Positions 17,374 to 26,785 of a stretch of DNA of 64,000 nt are shown here, one piece after another. The stretch covers positions 248,001 to 312,000 of the forward strand of contig JBOEHK010000002.1 of NCBI GenBank assembly GCA_050633885.1, given 5' to 3'. The DNA comes from JAWSVE01 sp050633885 (GTDB taxonomy: Bacteria; Pseudomonadota; Gammaproteobacteria; Pseudomonadales; Cellvibrionaceae). The translations under genes were made by a program, and so were the position numbers. Below the pieces are notes generated by a model that saw nothing but the letters and a program-made list of their open reading frames with translations, was not told the DNA's origin and did not search any database. Within the stretch, counting starts at the first letter, position 1; every line of letters begins with the position of its first letter.

Positions 17374-17838
17374 ATGAGTGTTAAATTGAAGCGGCATAAA
17401 CTTGAGCGACTTGAAATAAAAAAAGTCAATTCGACACAAATAAGTGCCATCGCATTAATACTTGTGATGTTGCTTGATTTGTTGGCGGCTTCAATGGTGT
17501 CAGCTTCACAAATGACACATTATTCAACGCCCATTGCTCAAAATAATACAGCGCATATGTCAGAATCAGTTCCGCCCTGTCATGAGAGCGGAAGTTCTGA
17601 CGCGGACGAGCAACAAAGTGGATCCGCTGCCTCTTCTACGCTTGCGAATGACAGCGGGTCAAATATGTCTTGCTGTGATGATGACTGTTCACACTGCCCT
17701 GCTTTTATTTCTTACATGAAATCTTCTGGTATTCATTTTTCGGTGTCTGACTTGGATTCCCCTCTCGAAAACCCTTCTAATGTTCCGCTTGTTAGCGGGT
17801 ATTATTTTTCTGTATATCGCCCCCCCGCTATTATCTAA
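17374..17838 (+). CDS. exported Cys/His-containing protein of copper cluster (CopL-like role)
   Basis: A 154-residue protein with one hydrophobic N-terminal segment (ISAIALILVMLLDLLAASMVSA). The exported part carries several potential copper ligands: MTHYS, HMSESVPPCHESG and MSCCDDDCSHCPAF. It precedes copA by 124 bp. In Xanthomonas a small His/Cys-rich protein, CopL, precedes copAB and is needed for copper induction. This could be a functional counterpart, but no sequence homology is claimed. A periplasmic copper-binding or sensing role is inferred from composition and position. Confidence 0.65.
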   Translation: MSVKLKRHKLERLEIKKVNSTQISAIALILVMLLDLLAASMVSASQMTHYSTPIAQNNTAHMSESVPPCHESGSSDADEQQSGSAASSTLANDSGSNMSCCDDDCSHCPAFISYMKSSGIHFSVSDLDSPLENPSNVPLVSGYYFSVYRPPAII

Positions 17839-17962
17839 ATACATTTTTTGAATTATTTCTGAAGAGTCTTGGAATTACAACATCAATTAATTCCGGTGCT
17901 TAAAATTATTTACTTTAAATTCTGTACTTTAATTCTATAAATAAGTGTTTAGGTAAACAGCC

Positions 17963-19798
17963 ATGAAGAAAAATATATCTCGGCGTAATTTTGTTACAGG
18001 GTTAACGGCTGGCACGTTGTTAACTGCAAACTTGTGGGCAGAAAACAATAAAAAAAGCTCAACAAACTATTTGAATAAAAACGTACTCGCAAATAATCCA
18101 AAAAATCAGCAGTCTTTGCGAGGAAATTATTTTGAATTGACCATAGGTCAGTCACCTATAAATTTAACAGGGCGGGATCGATTAGCCGTTACAGTGAATG
18201 GCTCTCTGCCTGCACCAGTTTTACATTGGCAAGAGGGAGAGCGAGTAACGATCAAGGTAAAAAATAACTTGTCTTCAGATACATCTATTCATTGGCATGG
18301 CATGATTTTACCCACTGAAATGGATGGGGTTCCAGGTTTAAGCTTTGACGGAATAAAACCAAAAGATAGTTTCGAATATAGTTTTGATGTAAAACAAAAT
18401 GGTACTTATTGGTATCACAGTCATTCAGGGTATCAAGAACAAATGGGTATGTATGGCGCAATAGTTATTCATCCTAAAGATAATGATCCTGTCAGTTATG
18501 ATCGAGATTATATTGTGATGTTATCCGATTGGTCTGATGAAAATCCGGGTGATGTTTATCGACATTTAAAAATAATGCCTCATTACTACAATACAAACGA
18601 AAGAACGGTTGGAGATTTATACCAGGATATAAAAAACAAAGGAATAAAAGAAACATGGAGAGATCGTTCAATGTGGAATCGTATGCGAATGAGCGATCGA
18701 GATATTTCGGATGTTACAGGTTACAACTATACTTTTTTGATGAATGGACAAACTCCCGCTGAAGGGTGGTTTGGTTTGTTTAAAAAAGGCGAGAAAGTTC
18801 GATTGCGTTTTATTAATGCCGCCGCAATGACTTTTTTTGATGTGCGCATCCCTGGCTTAAAAATGAAAGTGGTTTCCGCTGATGGGCAAAACATTGACCC
18901 TGTGAGTGTTGATGAGTTTCGAATCGGCGTAGCAGAAACGTATGATGTGATTGTTGAGCCAGAAAATGACGCTGCCTATACTGTATTTGCTCAAGCGATG
19001 GATCGAAGTGGTTATGCACGTGGGACTTTGGCAGCAGACCCTTCAATGAAGACAGTTATTCCTGAGATGGATCCCTCGCCAATACTTTCCCATACTGATA
19101 TGGGAATGTCGCATGAGAGAATGGGGCATGATGATATGGGACATGGTGATGCCGCCAATAAAAAAATGGATCACTCTTCTATGGATCATTCATCAATAAA
19201 TCATTCAATGATGAGTGAAAAAAATAAAACAATCATGGGCTCAGGCTTAGCAGGTTTTGGAGGCGATAAGAAAATAATTCATCACCCTTCCGAATATGGA
19301 GCGCACATCGACATGCTTGCGGAAATGCCGCAATTTGCATTGGACGATCCAGGAATAGGATTGCGAGACCATAAAAAAAAGTATGGTCGAAAAGTTTTAA
19401 CATATCGCGATTTGTGTAATTTTGAAAAAACGCCTGATCCTCGTGAACCATCTCGAGAAATTCAATTGCATTTGAACGGCAATATGCATCGATATATGTG
19501 GTCATTCAATGGCATAAAATTTTCAGACGCTGAGCCTTTGGAATTATTTTATGGCGAGCGAGTTAGAATCACTTTAGTCAATGACACAATGATGAATCAT
19601 CCGATTCATTTACATGGAATGTGGAGTGATTTGGAGACAGGTGACCCAGATTATATTCCTAGAAAGCATACTGTTATCGTTCAGCCGGGAACAAAAATAT
19701 CCTATTTGGTCACTGTGGATGCTAAAGGTCGCTGGGCCTATCACTGTCATTTACTGTTCCACATGATGGGAATGTTTCGCGAGGTATTAGTGAAATGA
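17963..19798 (+). CDS. copA: CopA-type multicopper oxidase, Tat-exported
   Basis: Periplasmic copper-resistance oxidase thought to oxidise or sequester Cu(I). It has a Tat signal (SRRNFVTGLTAGTLL). Copper-site motifs in order are SIHWHGMILP near residue 112, YWYHSHSGYQEQMG near 150, NHPIHLHGMWSD near 547 and AYHCHLLFHMMGMF near 593. A Met/His-rich insert (about residues 369-415, MDHSSMDHSS-like repeats) is typical of CopA/PcoA. At 611 residues the length is normal. It overlaps the downstream copB by 4 bp (ATGA), so the two are translationally coupled. Confidence 0.95.
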   Translation: MKKNISRRNFVTGLTAGTLLTANLWAENNKKSSTNYLNKNVLANNPKNQQSLRGNYFELTIGQSPINLTGRDRLAVTVNGSLPAPVLHWQEGERVTIKVKNNLSSDTSIHWHGMILPTEMDGVPGLSFDGIKPKDSFEYSFDVKQNGTYWYHSHSGYQEQMGMYGAIVIHPKDNDPVSYDRDYIVMLSDWSDENPGDVYRHLKIMPHYYNTNERTVGDLYQDIKNKGIKETWRDRSMWNRMRMSDRDISDVTGYNYTFLMNGQTPAEGWFGLFKKGEKVRLRFINAAAMTFFDVRIPGLKMKVVSADGQNIDPVSVDEFRIGVAETYDVIVEPENDAAYTVFAQAMDRSGYARGTLAADPSMKTVIPEMDPSPILSHTDMGMSHERMGHDDMGHGDAANKKMDHSSMDHSSINHSMMSEKNKTIMGSGLAGFGGDKKIIHHPSEYGAHIDMLAEMPQFALDDPGIGLRDHKKKYGRKVLTYRDLCNFEKTPDPREPSREIQLHLNGNMHRYMWSFNGIKFSDAEPLELFYGERVRITLVNDTMMNHPIHLHGMWSDLETGDPDYIPRKHTVIVQPGTKISYLVTVDAKGRWAYHCHLLFHMMGMFREVLVK

Positions 19799-20541
19799 AG
19801 AATGTCGATATAAAAATGGTTGCTCTCCTGATTGTGGTTTTGCCGTTCTTGTCGGTGCAGACTTACTCGATGGGTGAAGATGATCCTTTGTTTTTTATCA
19901 ATAAAATAAAAAATTTCGAGATATATGAGGATGGTAATAATGAGCTGATTGAGTGGGATTATGAGTTTTCAGTATCTAGAGATATACAAAAATTTAATTT
20001 TTTGATGGATGCAGAAATTGAACGAAAAGTTGACTCAAAAGACGGCGTTAGAGAAAAAGAAGCCGAATTTCGAGTGCAGTATTCACAGGCTGTTTCTGCT
20101 TATTGGAATGCTACTGTCGGGGTCAGAAAAGATTATTTTTCAGAAAAAGAACGTCAAGGGTACGGGTGGTTGGAGTTTGGGGTAAGTGGTCTTATGCCAT
20201 ATTTTATAGAAGCTTCTTTAGTGGCTTTTGCCGGTGAAGAAGGGCGAAGCTCGATAAGATTTGAAATGGAAAAAGAGTTTCTAGTGACCCAGCGATGGAG
20301 GTTTCAACCTGAGTTAGAATTAAATTTTAATGGCTATAACGAAAAAAATATTTTAGTGGGTTCTGGTTTATCAAATGCGGAGTTAGGTTTGAGGATTTTT
20401 TATGATGTAACTCGAAAGATAAGCCCGTATGTAGGGATTGTGCATAATCAGTTTTTTGGAAATACTAAACGTTATAAAAAACAAGATAGTCAAAACAAAA
20501 AAGAAACGCTAATTTTATTTGGATTCAGTGTTTGGTTTTGA
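19795..20541 (+). CDS. copB: CopB-like outer-membrane copper resistance protein
   Basis: A predicted outer-membrane beta-barrel of the CopB/PcoB family. It has a signal peptide (MVALLIVVLPFLSVQTYS), alternating beta strands and a C-terminal aromatic (GFSVWF). WDYEFSVSRDIQKFNFLMDAEIERKVDSKDG and SPYVGIVHNQFFGNTKRYKK fit the family. At 248 residues it lacks the Met/His-rich N-terminal region usual in CopB, so copper binding before the barrel is probably lost or moved to CopA and the 17374 protein. It starts inside the end of copA. Confidence 0.82.
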   Translation: MKNVDIKMVALLIVVLPFLSVQTYSMGEDDPLFFINKIKNFEIYEDGNNELIEWDYEFSVSRDIQKFNFLMDAEIERKVDSKDGVREKEAEFRVQYSQAVSAYWNATVGVRKDYFSEKERQGYGWLEFGVSGLMPYFIEASLVAFAGEEGRSSIRFEMEKEFLVTQRWRFQPELELNFNGYNEKNILVGSGLSNAELGLRIFYDVTRKISPYVGIVHNQFFGNTKRYKKQDSQNKKETLILFGFSVWF

Positions 20542-20755
20542 TCGATGATAACAAGAAAATACTCTTGACCGGTTGTGAGTTCAGATGACTGGTTTGCCGA
20601 AAAATTTATTAAAAAATAGTCTATTAAAGAATTAAGCAGCTATGGAAATATTATAGGCATTGCTTATACTTAATTGATAAGGGCTATGCGTTTTTCTACA
20701 TGACGGACTTCACAGCCTGTGCGTTTGTATCAGTGATTAGAGGCTATGGAGTTTA

Positions 20756-22834
20756 ATGTTTAGGAGCATAAGGCACAAACTAACAGCAATCACGGTCTTG
20801 GCTGTTATTGCTTGTGCCAGTGTGGTTTTTTTGTTGTCGATTCGAGAGCATGAAGAGCTTTATCGGCAGTCAGTTCAAGAAAATTTGGAAGCCATGTCTT
20901 CGAATATGGCTGATGATCTTCTGCGTATAATGTCTGAGGACGATGATCTTTTTGCGCTAACAGCAGAGCTGTTAAGTTTGGATCGTTATCAGCATATAAA
21001 ATTCGTCAATGTGTTTAATGCGGACTGGAATTTAATCCAACAGTACGTTCACCCTACCTATCTGAAAAAAGAAAAATTTATTGCGGAATTAAAAAGCGTT
21101 GCCGTTCGTGATCTTCCATTTGAAGTCACGGTGGCAGAAGAAGGGTTGGTGTCCCTAAAGCCAATAGGCGAGGAAAAATTTCCTGAGGGGTATCTGTTAG
21201 TTGTCCATGATTATGAGCAGCCATTAAGTCAAAGCAAGCGAAGTTTATTTGCGAGCGCGGCACCTTGGGCATTACTAGCCATTTTTGCAGCCGTTTTTTC
21301 ATCTTTTTGGATTAATAGAAGGCTTCTTGCGCCACTGCTTCGATTGTCTCACTTTACCCGTCATGTTGAGCATACGGGTGATTATGGTTTGAAAATCGAC
21401 ATTGAAGGGCAGGATGAAGTCTCGCAATTGAGCCACGATATTAATAGTCTTTTACATACGATTGATGAAGAAAGCCAACTTAATGAAGAGTACACGCAAA
21501 AGCTAGTCCAGCAGCAAGAGTCAATGCAGCGTTTGGCAAATTATGACACGTTGACAGGTTTGCCCAATCGAATGTTTTTTATGGAGCTGTTGCGAATAGA
21601 GTTACAACGAAGCCAGCGAGAAAATGAAGATTTAGCTATTATGTTTTTTGATATTGATGGCTTTAAAGATATTAATGATAGATTAGGCCATGAAACCGGA
21701 GACCTGCTTTTGCAAGATGTGTGTCGAGTCGTGCAAAATTGTTTGCGTGAAGGTGATGTGTTAGCGAGGCTCGGTGGCGATGAGTTTTTAATAATGATCC
21801 CTAAATTATTTGACCCTGTGTTAGCGGTTAACATAGCTGATCGAATCATTAAAAAATTAGAAAAGCCGAGACGAATAAACGGCTGGGATGTGCAAACAGG
21901 TGTTAGCATTGGTATTGCTAAAGCGAAAGAAGTTGATTTTGATTTAAATTCGTTTATTAGTAACGCTGATATTGCCATGTATTCTTCGAAAGAAAAAGGC
22001 AAGGGAAGATATACGGTTTTCAATAAGAATATGCTAGAGGAGAACCGCCGGAAAATAAAAATAGCAAATTTAATTAGCCACGCCATTGCGATCAGTGAAT
22101 TCAGTTTACATTATCAAATTAAAATATCTGCTGATGGTCGAGTGAATGGATTAGAAGCTTTGTTGAGATGGACAAATGCTGAATTGGGGTATATTTCGCC
22201 TGTAGAATTTATTCCCATTGCTGAGCAAGGTGGAAAGATTAAAGCGATTACAGAATGGGTTATTGCGCAAGTCTTTTCAGACATGGAAGAATTACGTGAT
22301 ATCTGTGGTGAAGATGTCATCGTTTCCCTCAATATATCGAGCCATGATTTACAAGATAGATCGCTTATAAAATATATCAATGGGAAGTTACAAAAATATA
22401 ATGTCGACATCGAAAATGTTCAGATTGAAATTACAGAAAGTAGTTATTTAGTCAATTTTGATAATGCAAATGATTTTTTTGGTTCGATTCAGAAAATGGG
22501 CGGATCAATTGCTCTCGATGATTTTGGAACCGGATACTCTTCTTTGAGTTATTTAACTCGAATTCAAATTGATACCCTAAAAATTGACAGGGAGTTTGTG
22601 ACATCTCTCGATAGCTCTAGTCGAGATATCGTTGTTCTGAATACTATTTTAGATTTAGGTAAACGAATTGGTTTAAAAATATGTTGTGAGGGTGTTGAGA
22701 CCGCTGACCAAGCAAAATATCTCATCGACCATGGCTGCCATCAAATGCAAGGCTATTATTTCGCCAAGCCTGTGCCTATCAAGCAATTACCCAATGCTGT
22801 TACCGTTGCCGGTGAGCAGTTTTCTCATTTATAA
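20756..22834 (+). CDS. membrane GGDEF-EAL cyclic-di-GMP enzyme with HAMP linker
   Basis: Inner-membrane protein with two transmembrane segments (about residues 10-28 and 163-186) around a ~135-residue periplasmic sensor. A HAMP-like linker (RRLLAPLLRLSHFTRHVEHTGDYGLKI) follows, then a GGDEF domain and an EAL domain. GGDEF is intact near residue 340, preceded by the I-site REGD, and EALLRW (near 468) and DDFGTGYSSLSYL are also intact. Both synthesis and breakdown of c-di-GMP are possible. It converges on a PstS-like protein and a porin, a combination that suggests the sensor may read a periplasmic solute-binding protein. Confidence 0.92.
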   Translation: MFRSIRHKLTAITVLAVIACASVVFLLSIREHEELYRQSVQENLEAMSSNMADDLLRIMSEDDDLFALTAELLSLDRYQHIKFVNVFNADWNLIQQYVHPTYLKKEKFIAELKSVAVRDLPFEVTVAEEGLVSLKPIGEEKFPEGYLLVVHDYEQPLSQSKRSLFASAAPWALLAIFAAVFSSFWINRRLLAPLLRLSHFTRHVEHTGDYGLKIDIEGQDEVSQLSHDINSLLHTIDEESQLNEEYTQKLVQQQESMQRLANYDTLTGLPNRMFFMELLRIELQRSQRENEDLAIMFFDIDGFKDINDRLGHETGDLLLQDVCRVVQNCLREGDVLARLGGDEFLIMIPKLFDPVLAVNIADRIIKKLEKPRRINGWDVQTGVSIGIAKAKEVDFDLNSFISNADIAMYSSKEKGKGRYTVFNKNMLEENRRKIKIANLISHAIAISEFSLHYQIKISADGRVNGLEALLRWTNAELGYISPVEFIPIAEQGGKIKAITEWVIAQVFSDMEELRDICGEDVIVSLNISSHDLQDRSLIKYINGKLQKYNVDIENVQIEITESSYLVNFDNANDFFGSIQKMGGSIALDDFGTGYSSLSYLTRIQIDTLKIDREFVTSLDSSSRDIVVLNTILDLGKRIGLKICCEGVETADQAKYLIDHGCHQMQGYYFAKPVPIKQLPNAVTVAGEQFSHL

Positions 22835-22853
22835 ATTTATCTTTTTATGGCGT

Positions 22854-23079
22854 TTCCCGGCGCTGAATTTCTAGGTTCTGTATTTCAAGGTTCTGTATCC
22901 TTAGGGTTTTATATGTCTAGGTTCTAAATCTCTAGGGTCCATATTTTTAGATGCTGCATTCTCAGAAGCTAAATTTTCAGGTTTTTAAATTTTCGAGCCT
23001 TAAGTTTTTAAGTATAGAGTTTTCAAATTCTGCATTTCCAAGCTCTAGATATTCAAGCACTGCTGTCTAACGGCTGCTG
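22854..23079. repeat. degenerate 15-bp tandem repeat, about 15 units
   Basis: Reading in 15-base steps gives about 15 successive units with consensus TTCTAGGTTCTGTAT. Units 22869-22883 and 22884-22898 differ at one base; later ones drift but keep phase, with a few 14- or 16-base units. On the minus strand the best units read Ile-Gln-Asn-Leu-Glu, a five-residue period, but TAG stops and length changes break any frame. It lies between convergent genes. It is either a decayed pentapeptide-repeat coding segment or a non-coding minisatellite. Confidence 0.75.
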
Positions 23080-23155
23080 TAAGAGGTCAAATTTGTTTTA
23101 TGATGCTGTAAATTGACTGGAGAGAATGTTTAACACTAGAAGAAATTTATTATTG

Positions 23156-23185
23156 AATTAAAACGTAAAGGACTACGTTTTAATT
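23156..23185. terminator. inverted repeat, probable bidirectional terminator
   Basis: AATTAAAACGTA (23156-23167) and TACGTTTTAATT (23174-23185) form a perfect 12-bp stem with a 6-nt loop. It lies 29 bp past the stop of the minus-strand PstS-like gene and between converging units. The stem is AT-rich, so efficiency may be low. Confidence 0.55.
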
Positions 23186-23213
23186 GCTCTAACTATAGGG
23201 TGGAAAGCGACCA

Positions 23214-23729
23214 TTAAGGATAAATAATGGTTAGGCCTTGAGGTAATTCCAAGCCTGCCGGAAGGTAGGCCATAGCGCCTTCTGTAGCAACGAGTTGGCT
23301 TAAGAGTTCCTCAGTGTTACTGGCTTCTATCGGTGGTTCACTTCGACCTGTGAATTTCATTTGTGCCCAGTAAGATTGAATTCGTGATTCTGTTAAGCCG
23401 ATAATTTTGGTGTTAAATTTAATGCGAAGCGGATGCCCTGAAGGAAGATTGATGGCTTTATATTTCCGGCTTAAACGGCCGCCCATGAAAACGTGACGAA
23501 TTTGTTGTTTGGTTAGCGTAGGCGCATTTGTAATATTCATTACCACCAATAATTCTTCTTTTGCAGAGTTGCTAGTGGCAGGGTTACTAGTGTCGGCGCT
23601 AGCGTGACTACAAAAAAAACAAGAAAAAACTGTAAGAAGAAAAAATACAGTACAGCAGTGATTGAACTTACCATTCTGAGCGAGACGGACTAAACGCTGA
23701 TACGTTTTTTTCAAAGTTGGCGTCTTCAT
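23214..23729 (-). CDS. exported PstS-like (type 2 periplasmic-binding) domain protein
   Basis: A short 171-residue exported protein. A signal segment near residues 24-45 is followed by a PBP-like domain (EELLVVMNITNAPTLTKQQIRHVFMGGRL, then FNTKIIGLTESRIQSYWAQMKFTGRSEPP and GAMAYLPAGLELP). This matches the short phosphate-ABC-transporter-substrate-binding-like proteins that occur apart from pst operons, often near sensory proteins. It follows the porin gene by one base, so they form an operon. A solute-binding or sensing role is inferred; phosphate is not shown. Confidence 0.75.
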   Translation of the reverse strand: MKTPTLKKTYQRLVRLAQNGKFNHCCTVFFLLTVFSCFFCSHASADTSNPATSNSAKEELLVVMNITNAPTLTKQQIRHVFMGGRLSRKYKAINLPSGHPLRIKFNTKIIGLTESRIQSYWAQMKFTGRSEPPIEASNTEELLSQLVATEGAMAYLPAGLELPQGLTIIYP

Positions 23730-23730
23730 T

Positions 23731-24951
23731 TTAAAACACCCACTCTAAGCCAATAAGATATAAATTAGCTTTTCTGTCAAAATTGGTATCATCGATAACA
23801 GTGAAAAAGCCATCTTCTCCAGGGTTTGCTTTAAGTTGGGTTGCTTCAGCTTTAAAAGCTAGGTTTTGTCGAAAGTCCCAGCGGATGCCTAATGTCCAGC
23901 TCTTTAAGTTATCTTGGTTAACAGCTCTGAATATGCTGTTGTAACCAAACGCGAGACCATCTAACAGTGGGGATACTCCGAGAGGAATATCTTGTGCAGG
24001 CTTTCCGAGTTTATTTTTACCAACAGCATAGGTGAGGTGAGTGGTTACCGTTGAAAAATTATAACCTGCGGTAAAATAATAACTTTTAACGTTTGGCGCT
24101 ATTTCAAAATCTGTTTCAAGTTCTACTAGTTCCGTCCGAAAGAAATAATTAAGGTTGTCGTAGTTCAAGCTGATTTGATTAGCGTCTACCTTTCCTTTAG
24201 TTCTTAGTGACTCAACGCTTTGAGTAAAGCCATAGAAGCTTAATGCGTTTTTAATGGTGGCTAGGGGGCCGTCTTCTAGGTCGATGTCGGCGGCATAGCG
24301 AGCAACTCTTAATTCAAAGTTTTCAAGCTGAATCTTACCGATAATGCCGTGAAGATTGCGAACACTAAAATCCGTTTGTTGGCCAACAACATCAATGTCC
24401 CCATCATGACGGCCTGTATATATTTCGATGCTGGACTCGAAAAGATAATTCTCGTAACTATAAACTAAGTCTATGCCTTCAAATGTTTCAAAAAGGTAGG
24501 CGTTATAGACTTGTTGGGGAGGAGTGATCCAAGGATAGGCATAGCCAACATCCAATACATCGCTAAGCGCAAAGAAGGGGGTGCGAAGCTTGCCGGCTTT
24601 TATTTGCACGCTTTCAAAAGGTCGGTATGTTAAATAGAGCCACTCGATACCTGAGTCTGCATCTTCACCTGTTCGAGCGATGGCTTGCGCCGTTATTGAT
24701 AGCTCGTCGATAGGCGTGTATACGCCTTGTAGGGCAAAGAGGCTGTTTGGCCGTATTGTAAAGTCGTCATCATACCCTTTAAAGCTGGCTTCCTTTTCGT
24801 CGAGATACCCTCCAATGAAACGAGCGAAGCCAGATAGTTTTAAATCTTCGCTGAGTCCGTCGCTATCGAATAGGCCTGCAGTTGCTGATGTTGTCATACA
24901 GCATAAGCAGGCAAAAAGGGCGGTTAGATTTTTGATTTTTGAAAAGGGCAA
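23731..24951 (-). CDS. outer-membrane porin-like protein
   Basis: A 406-residue predicted beta-barrel. It has a signal peptide (LTALFACLCCMTTSATA), many alternating strands, KLRTPFFALSDVLDVGYAYPWITPPQQVYN as a porin-like loop, and a C-terminal aromatic residue (LYLIGLEWVF). It resembles porins found beside PstS-like proteins in marine gammaproteobacteria. It is the first gene of a two-gene operon with the PstS-like protein, separated by one base. The substrate is unknown. The 172-bp region upstream also holds the terminator of ettA. Confidence 0.82.
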   Translation of the reverse strand: MPFSKIKNLTALFACLCCMTTSATAGLFDSDGLSEDLKLSGFARFIGGYLDEKEASFKGYDDDFTIRPNSLFALQGVYTPIDELSITAQAIARTGEDADSGIEWLYLTYRPFESVQIKAGKLRTPFFALSDVLDVGYAYPWITPPQQVYNAYLFETFEGIDLVYSYENYLFESSIEIYTGRHDGDIDVVGQQTDFSVRNLHGIIGKIQLENFELRVARYAADIDLEDGPLATIKNALSFYGFTQSVESLRTKGKVDANQISLNYDNLNYFFRTELVELETDFEIAPNVKSYYFTAGYNFSTVTTHLTYAVGKNKLGKPAQDIPLGVSPLLDGLAFGYNSIFRAVNQDNLKSWTLGIRWDFRQNLAFKAEATQLKANPGEDGFFTVIDDTNFDRKANLYLIGLEWVF

Positions 24952-25055
24952 CAGTTTTCTCTTTGGTTAATAATGTGCTGGCATTTCAATGTATTGACAG
25001 TGTCGATCTACTCAAAAAAATGTTTCTCGGTATAAGGATAGAGCATATTGTAAGA

Positions 25056-25073
25056 AACGCCATAGCTGGCGTT
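25056..25073 (-). terminator. probable terminator of ettA
   Basis: AACGCCA (25056-25062) and TGGCGTT (25067-25073) form a 7-bp stem with a TAGC loop. On the minus strand it is followed by TCTTAC, a weak T-tract. It lies about 50 bp past the ettA stop. Confidence 0.45.
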
Positions 25074-25123
25074 AACAAAGTAAACTTTACCATTTAAAAG
25101 TTGTCGCTTACGTGCGTTAGCAT

Positions 25124-26785
25124 CTAACCAATTTTTTTATATTTAATTCTCTGCGGTTGTGCAGCATCGCCTTTTCGGCTGACGAGGTCCTCATGATACT
25201 CAGTGTAATTCCCCTCAAAGAATTCAATATGGCTCTCACCTTCGTAAGCTAGGATATGAGTAGCGACTCGGTCTAAAAACCATCGGTCATGTGAGATAAT
25301 GAGCGCGCTACCGGGAAAGTTTTCCACAGCCTCTTCGAGTGCTCTCAAGGTTTCTACGTCAAGATCATTGGATGGTTCATCCAGTAAGAGAACGTTTGCA
25401 CCTTGCTTTAAAGTATTTGCCAAATGTAAGCGTCCTCTTTCTCCCCCCGATAAATCGCCTACGCGTTTTTGTTGGTCAGATCCTTTAAAGTTAAATCGAC
25501 CTGCATATGAGCGTGAAGGAACTTCGTAGTTACCGATTTTAATAATATCTTGTCCGTCTGAAATAGCTTCCCAAACAGATTTGTCATCGGCAAGATTGTC
25601 ACGGCTTTGATCGACATGCGCGATGTTAACCGTCTCGCCAATATGGACAGAGCCGCTATCGGGTTTTTCGTCGCCAGTGATTAATTTAAATAATGTTGAT
25701 TTTCCTGCGCCGTTGCCGCCGACGATCCCGACGATGGCCCCTTTGGGAATTGAAAAAGATAAATGATCAATGAGTAAGCGATCGCCAAAACTTTTTGATA
25801 CGTTTTCAAAGGTGATCACGCTATCGCCTAAGCGTGGTCCTGGCGGAATATAAATTTCATTGGTTTCGTTTCGAGTTTGAAATTCTTGTGATTGCATTTC
25901 CTCAAAGCGCGATAAGCGTGCTTTATTTTTTGCGTGGCGACCTTTCGGGTTTTGTCTGACCCACTCTAATTCTTTTTGAATAGTCTTTTGTCGTCCAGCT
26001 TCAGTGCGCTCTTCTTGTGCGAGGCGTGCTTCTTTTTGTGTGAGCCAATCAGAATAGTTCCCTTCATAGGGAATACCGTGTCCGCGATCTAATTCTAAAA
26101 TCCATCCGGCCGCATTATCCAAAAAATATCGGTCATGCGTAATGGCAACAACGGTGCCGTTAAAATCTTGTAAAAATCGCTCTAACCATAAAACACTTTC
26201 TGCATCTAAGTGGTTGGTTGGTTCGTCGAGGAGAAGCATGTCGGGACGAGAAAGTAATAAGCGGCAAAGAGCAACACGTCTTTTTTCTCCACCAGAAAGT
26301 TTTGTAACATCAGCATCCCAAGGTGGAAGTCGTAATGCATCAGCTGCTTTTTCTAGCGTGTTTTCTAGATTATGTGCGTCCCAAGCGTTAATAATATTTT
26401 CGAGCTGACCTTGTTTTTTAGCGAGCGCATCAAAGTCAGCATCGGGTTCAGCGTAATCTAGATACACTTGTTCAAGTCCTGCAAGCGCATCGACAGCTTC
26501 GCGGACGCCATCTTCAACATTTCCTCGAACATCTTTATCAGGATCTAGTTCGGGTTCTTGTGATAAATAGCCAACGTTTATATCAGGCATTGGACGAGCT
26601 TCGCCGAGAAAGTCTTTATCGATGCCGGCCATGATGCGAAGTAGGGTTGATTTACCCGAGCCGTTCAAACCGAGAACGCCGATTTTGGCGCCAGGGAAAA
26701 AAGATAACGAAATATCTTTGAGAATTTGTCGCTTAGGCGGGACAATCTTTCCAACGCCTTGCATCGTATAAACGTATTGAGCCAT
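25124..26785 (-). CDS. ettA: EttA, energy-dependent translational throttle ABC-F protein
   Basis: A cytoplasmic ABC-F ATPase that binds the ribosomal E site and gates the first peptide bond according to ATP/ADP level. It has two ATPase domains: Walker A GLNGSGKST near residue 40 and GGNGAGKST near 358, with signatures LSGGEKRRVAL and LSGGERGRLHL. The arm and linker regions follow the EttA pattern (RQNPKGRHAKNKARLSRFEEM). The start MAQYVYTMQGVGKIVPPKR is conserved. At 553 residues against 555 in E. coli the call is secure. It appears monocistronic. Confidence 0.97.
   Translation of the reverse strand: MAQYVYTMQGVGKIVPPKRQILKDISLSFFPGAKIGVLGLNGSGKSTLLRIMAGIDKDFLGEARPMPDINVGYLSQEPELDPDKDVRGNVEDGVREAVDALAGLEQVYLDYAEPDADFDALAKKQGQLENIINAWDAHNLENTLEKAADALRLPPWDADVTKLSGGEKRRVALCRLLLSRPDMLLLDEPTNHLDAESVLWLERFLQDFNGTVVAITHDRYFLDNAAGWILELDRGHGIPYEGNYSDWLTQKEARLAQEERTEAGRQKTIQKELEWVRQNPKGRHAKNKARLSRFEEMQSQEFQTRNETNEIYIPPGPRLGDSVITFENVSKSFGDRLLIDHLSFSIPKGAIVGIVGGNGAGKSTLFKLITGDEKPDSGSVHIGETVNIAHVDQSRDNLADDKSVWEAISDGQDIIKIGNYEVPSRSYAGRFNFKGSDQQKRVGDLSGGERGRLHLANTLKQGANVLLLDEPSNDLDVETLRALEEAVENFPGSALIISHDRWFLDRVATHILAYEGESHIEFFEGNYTEYHEDLVSRKGDAAQPQRIKYKKIG

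Noticed and set aside
22854..23079. CRISPR array
   Set aside because: Units are 15 bp, drift strongly and have no spacers between repeats, so this is a tandem repeat, not a CRISPR.
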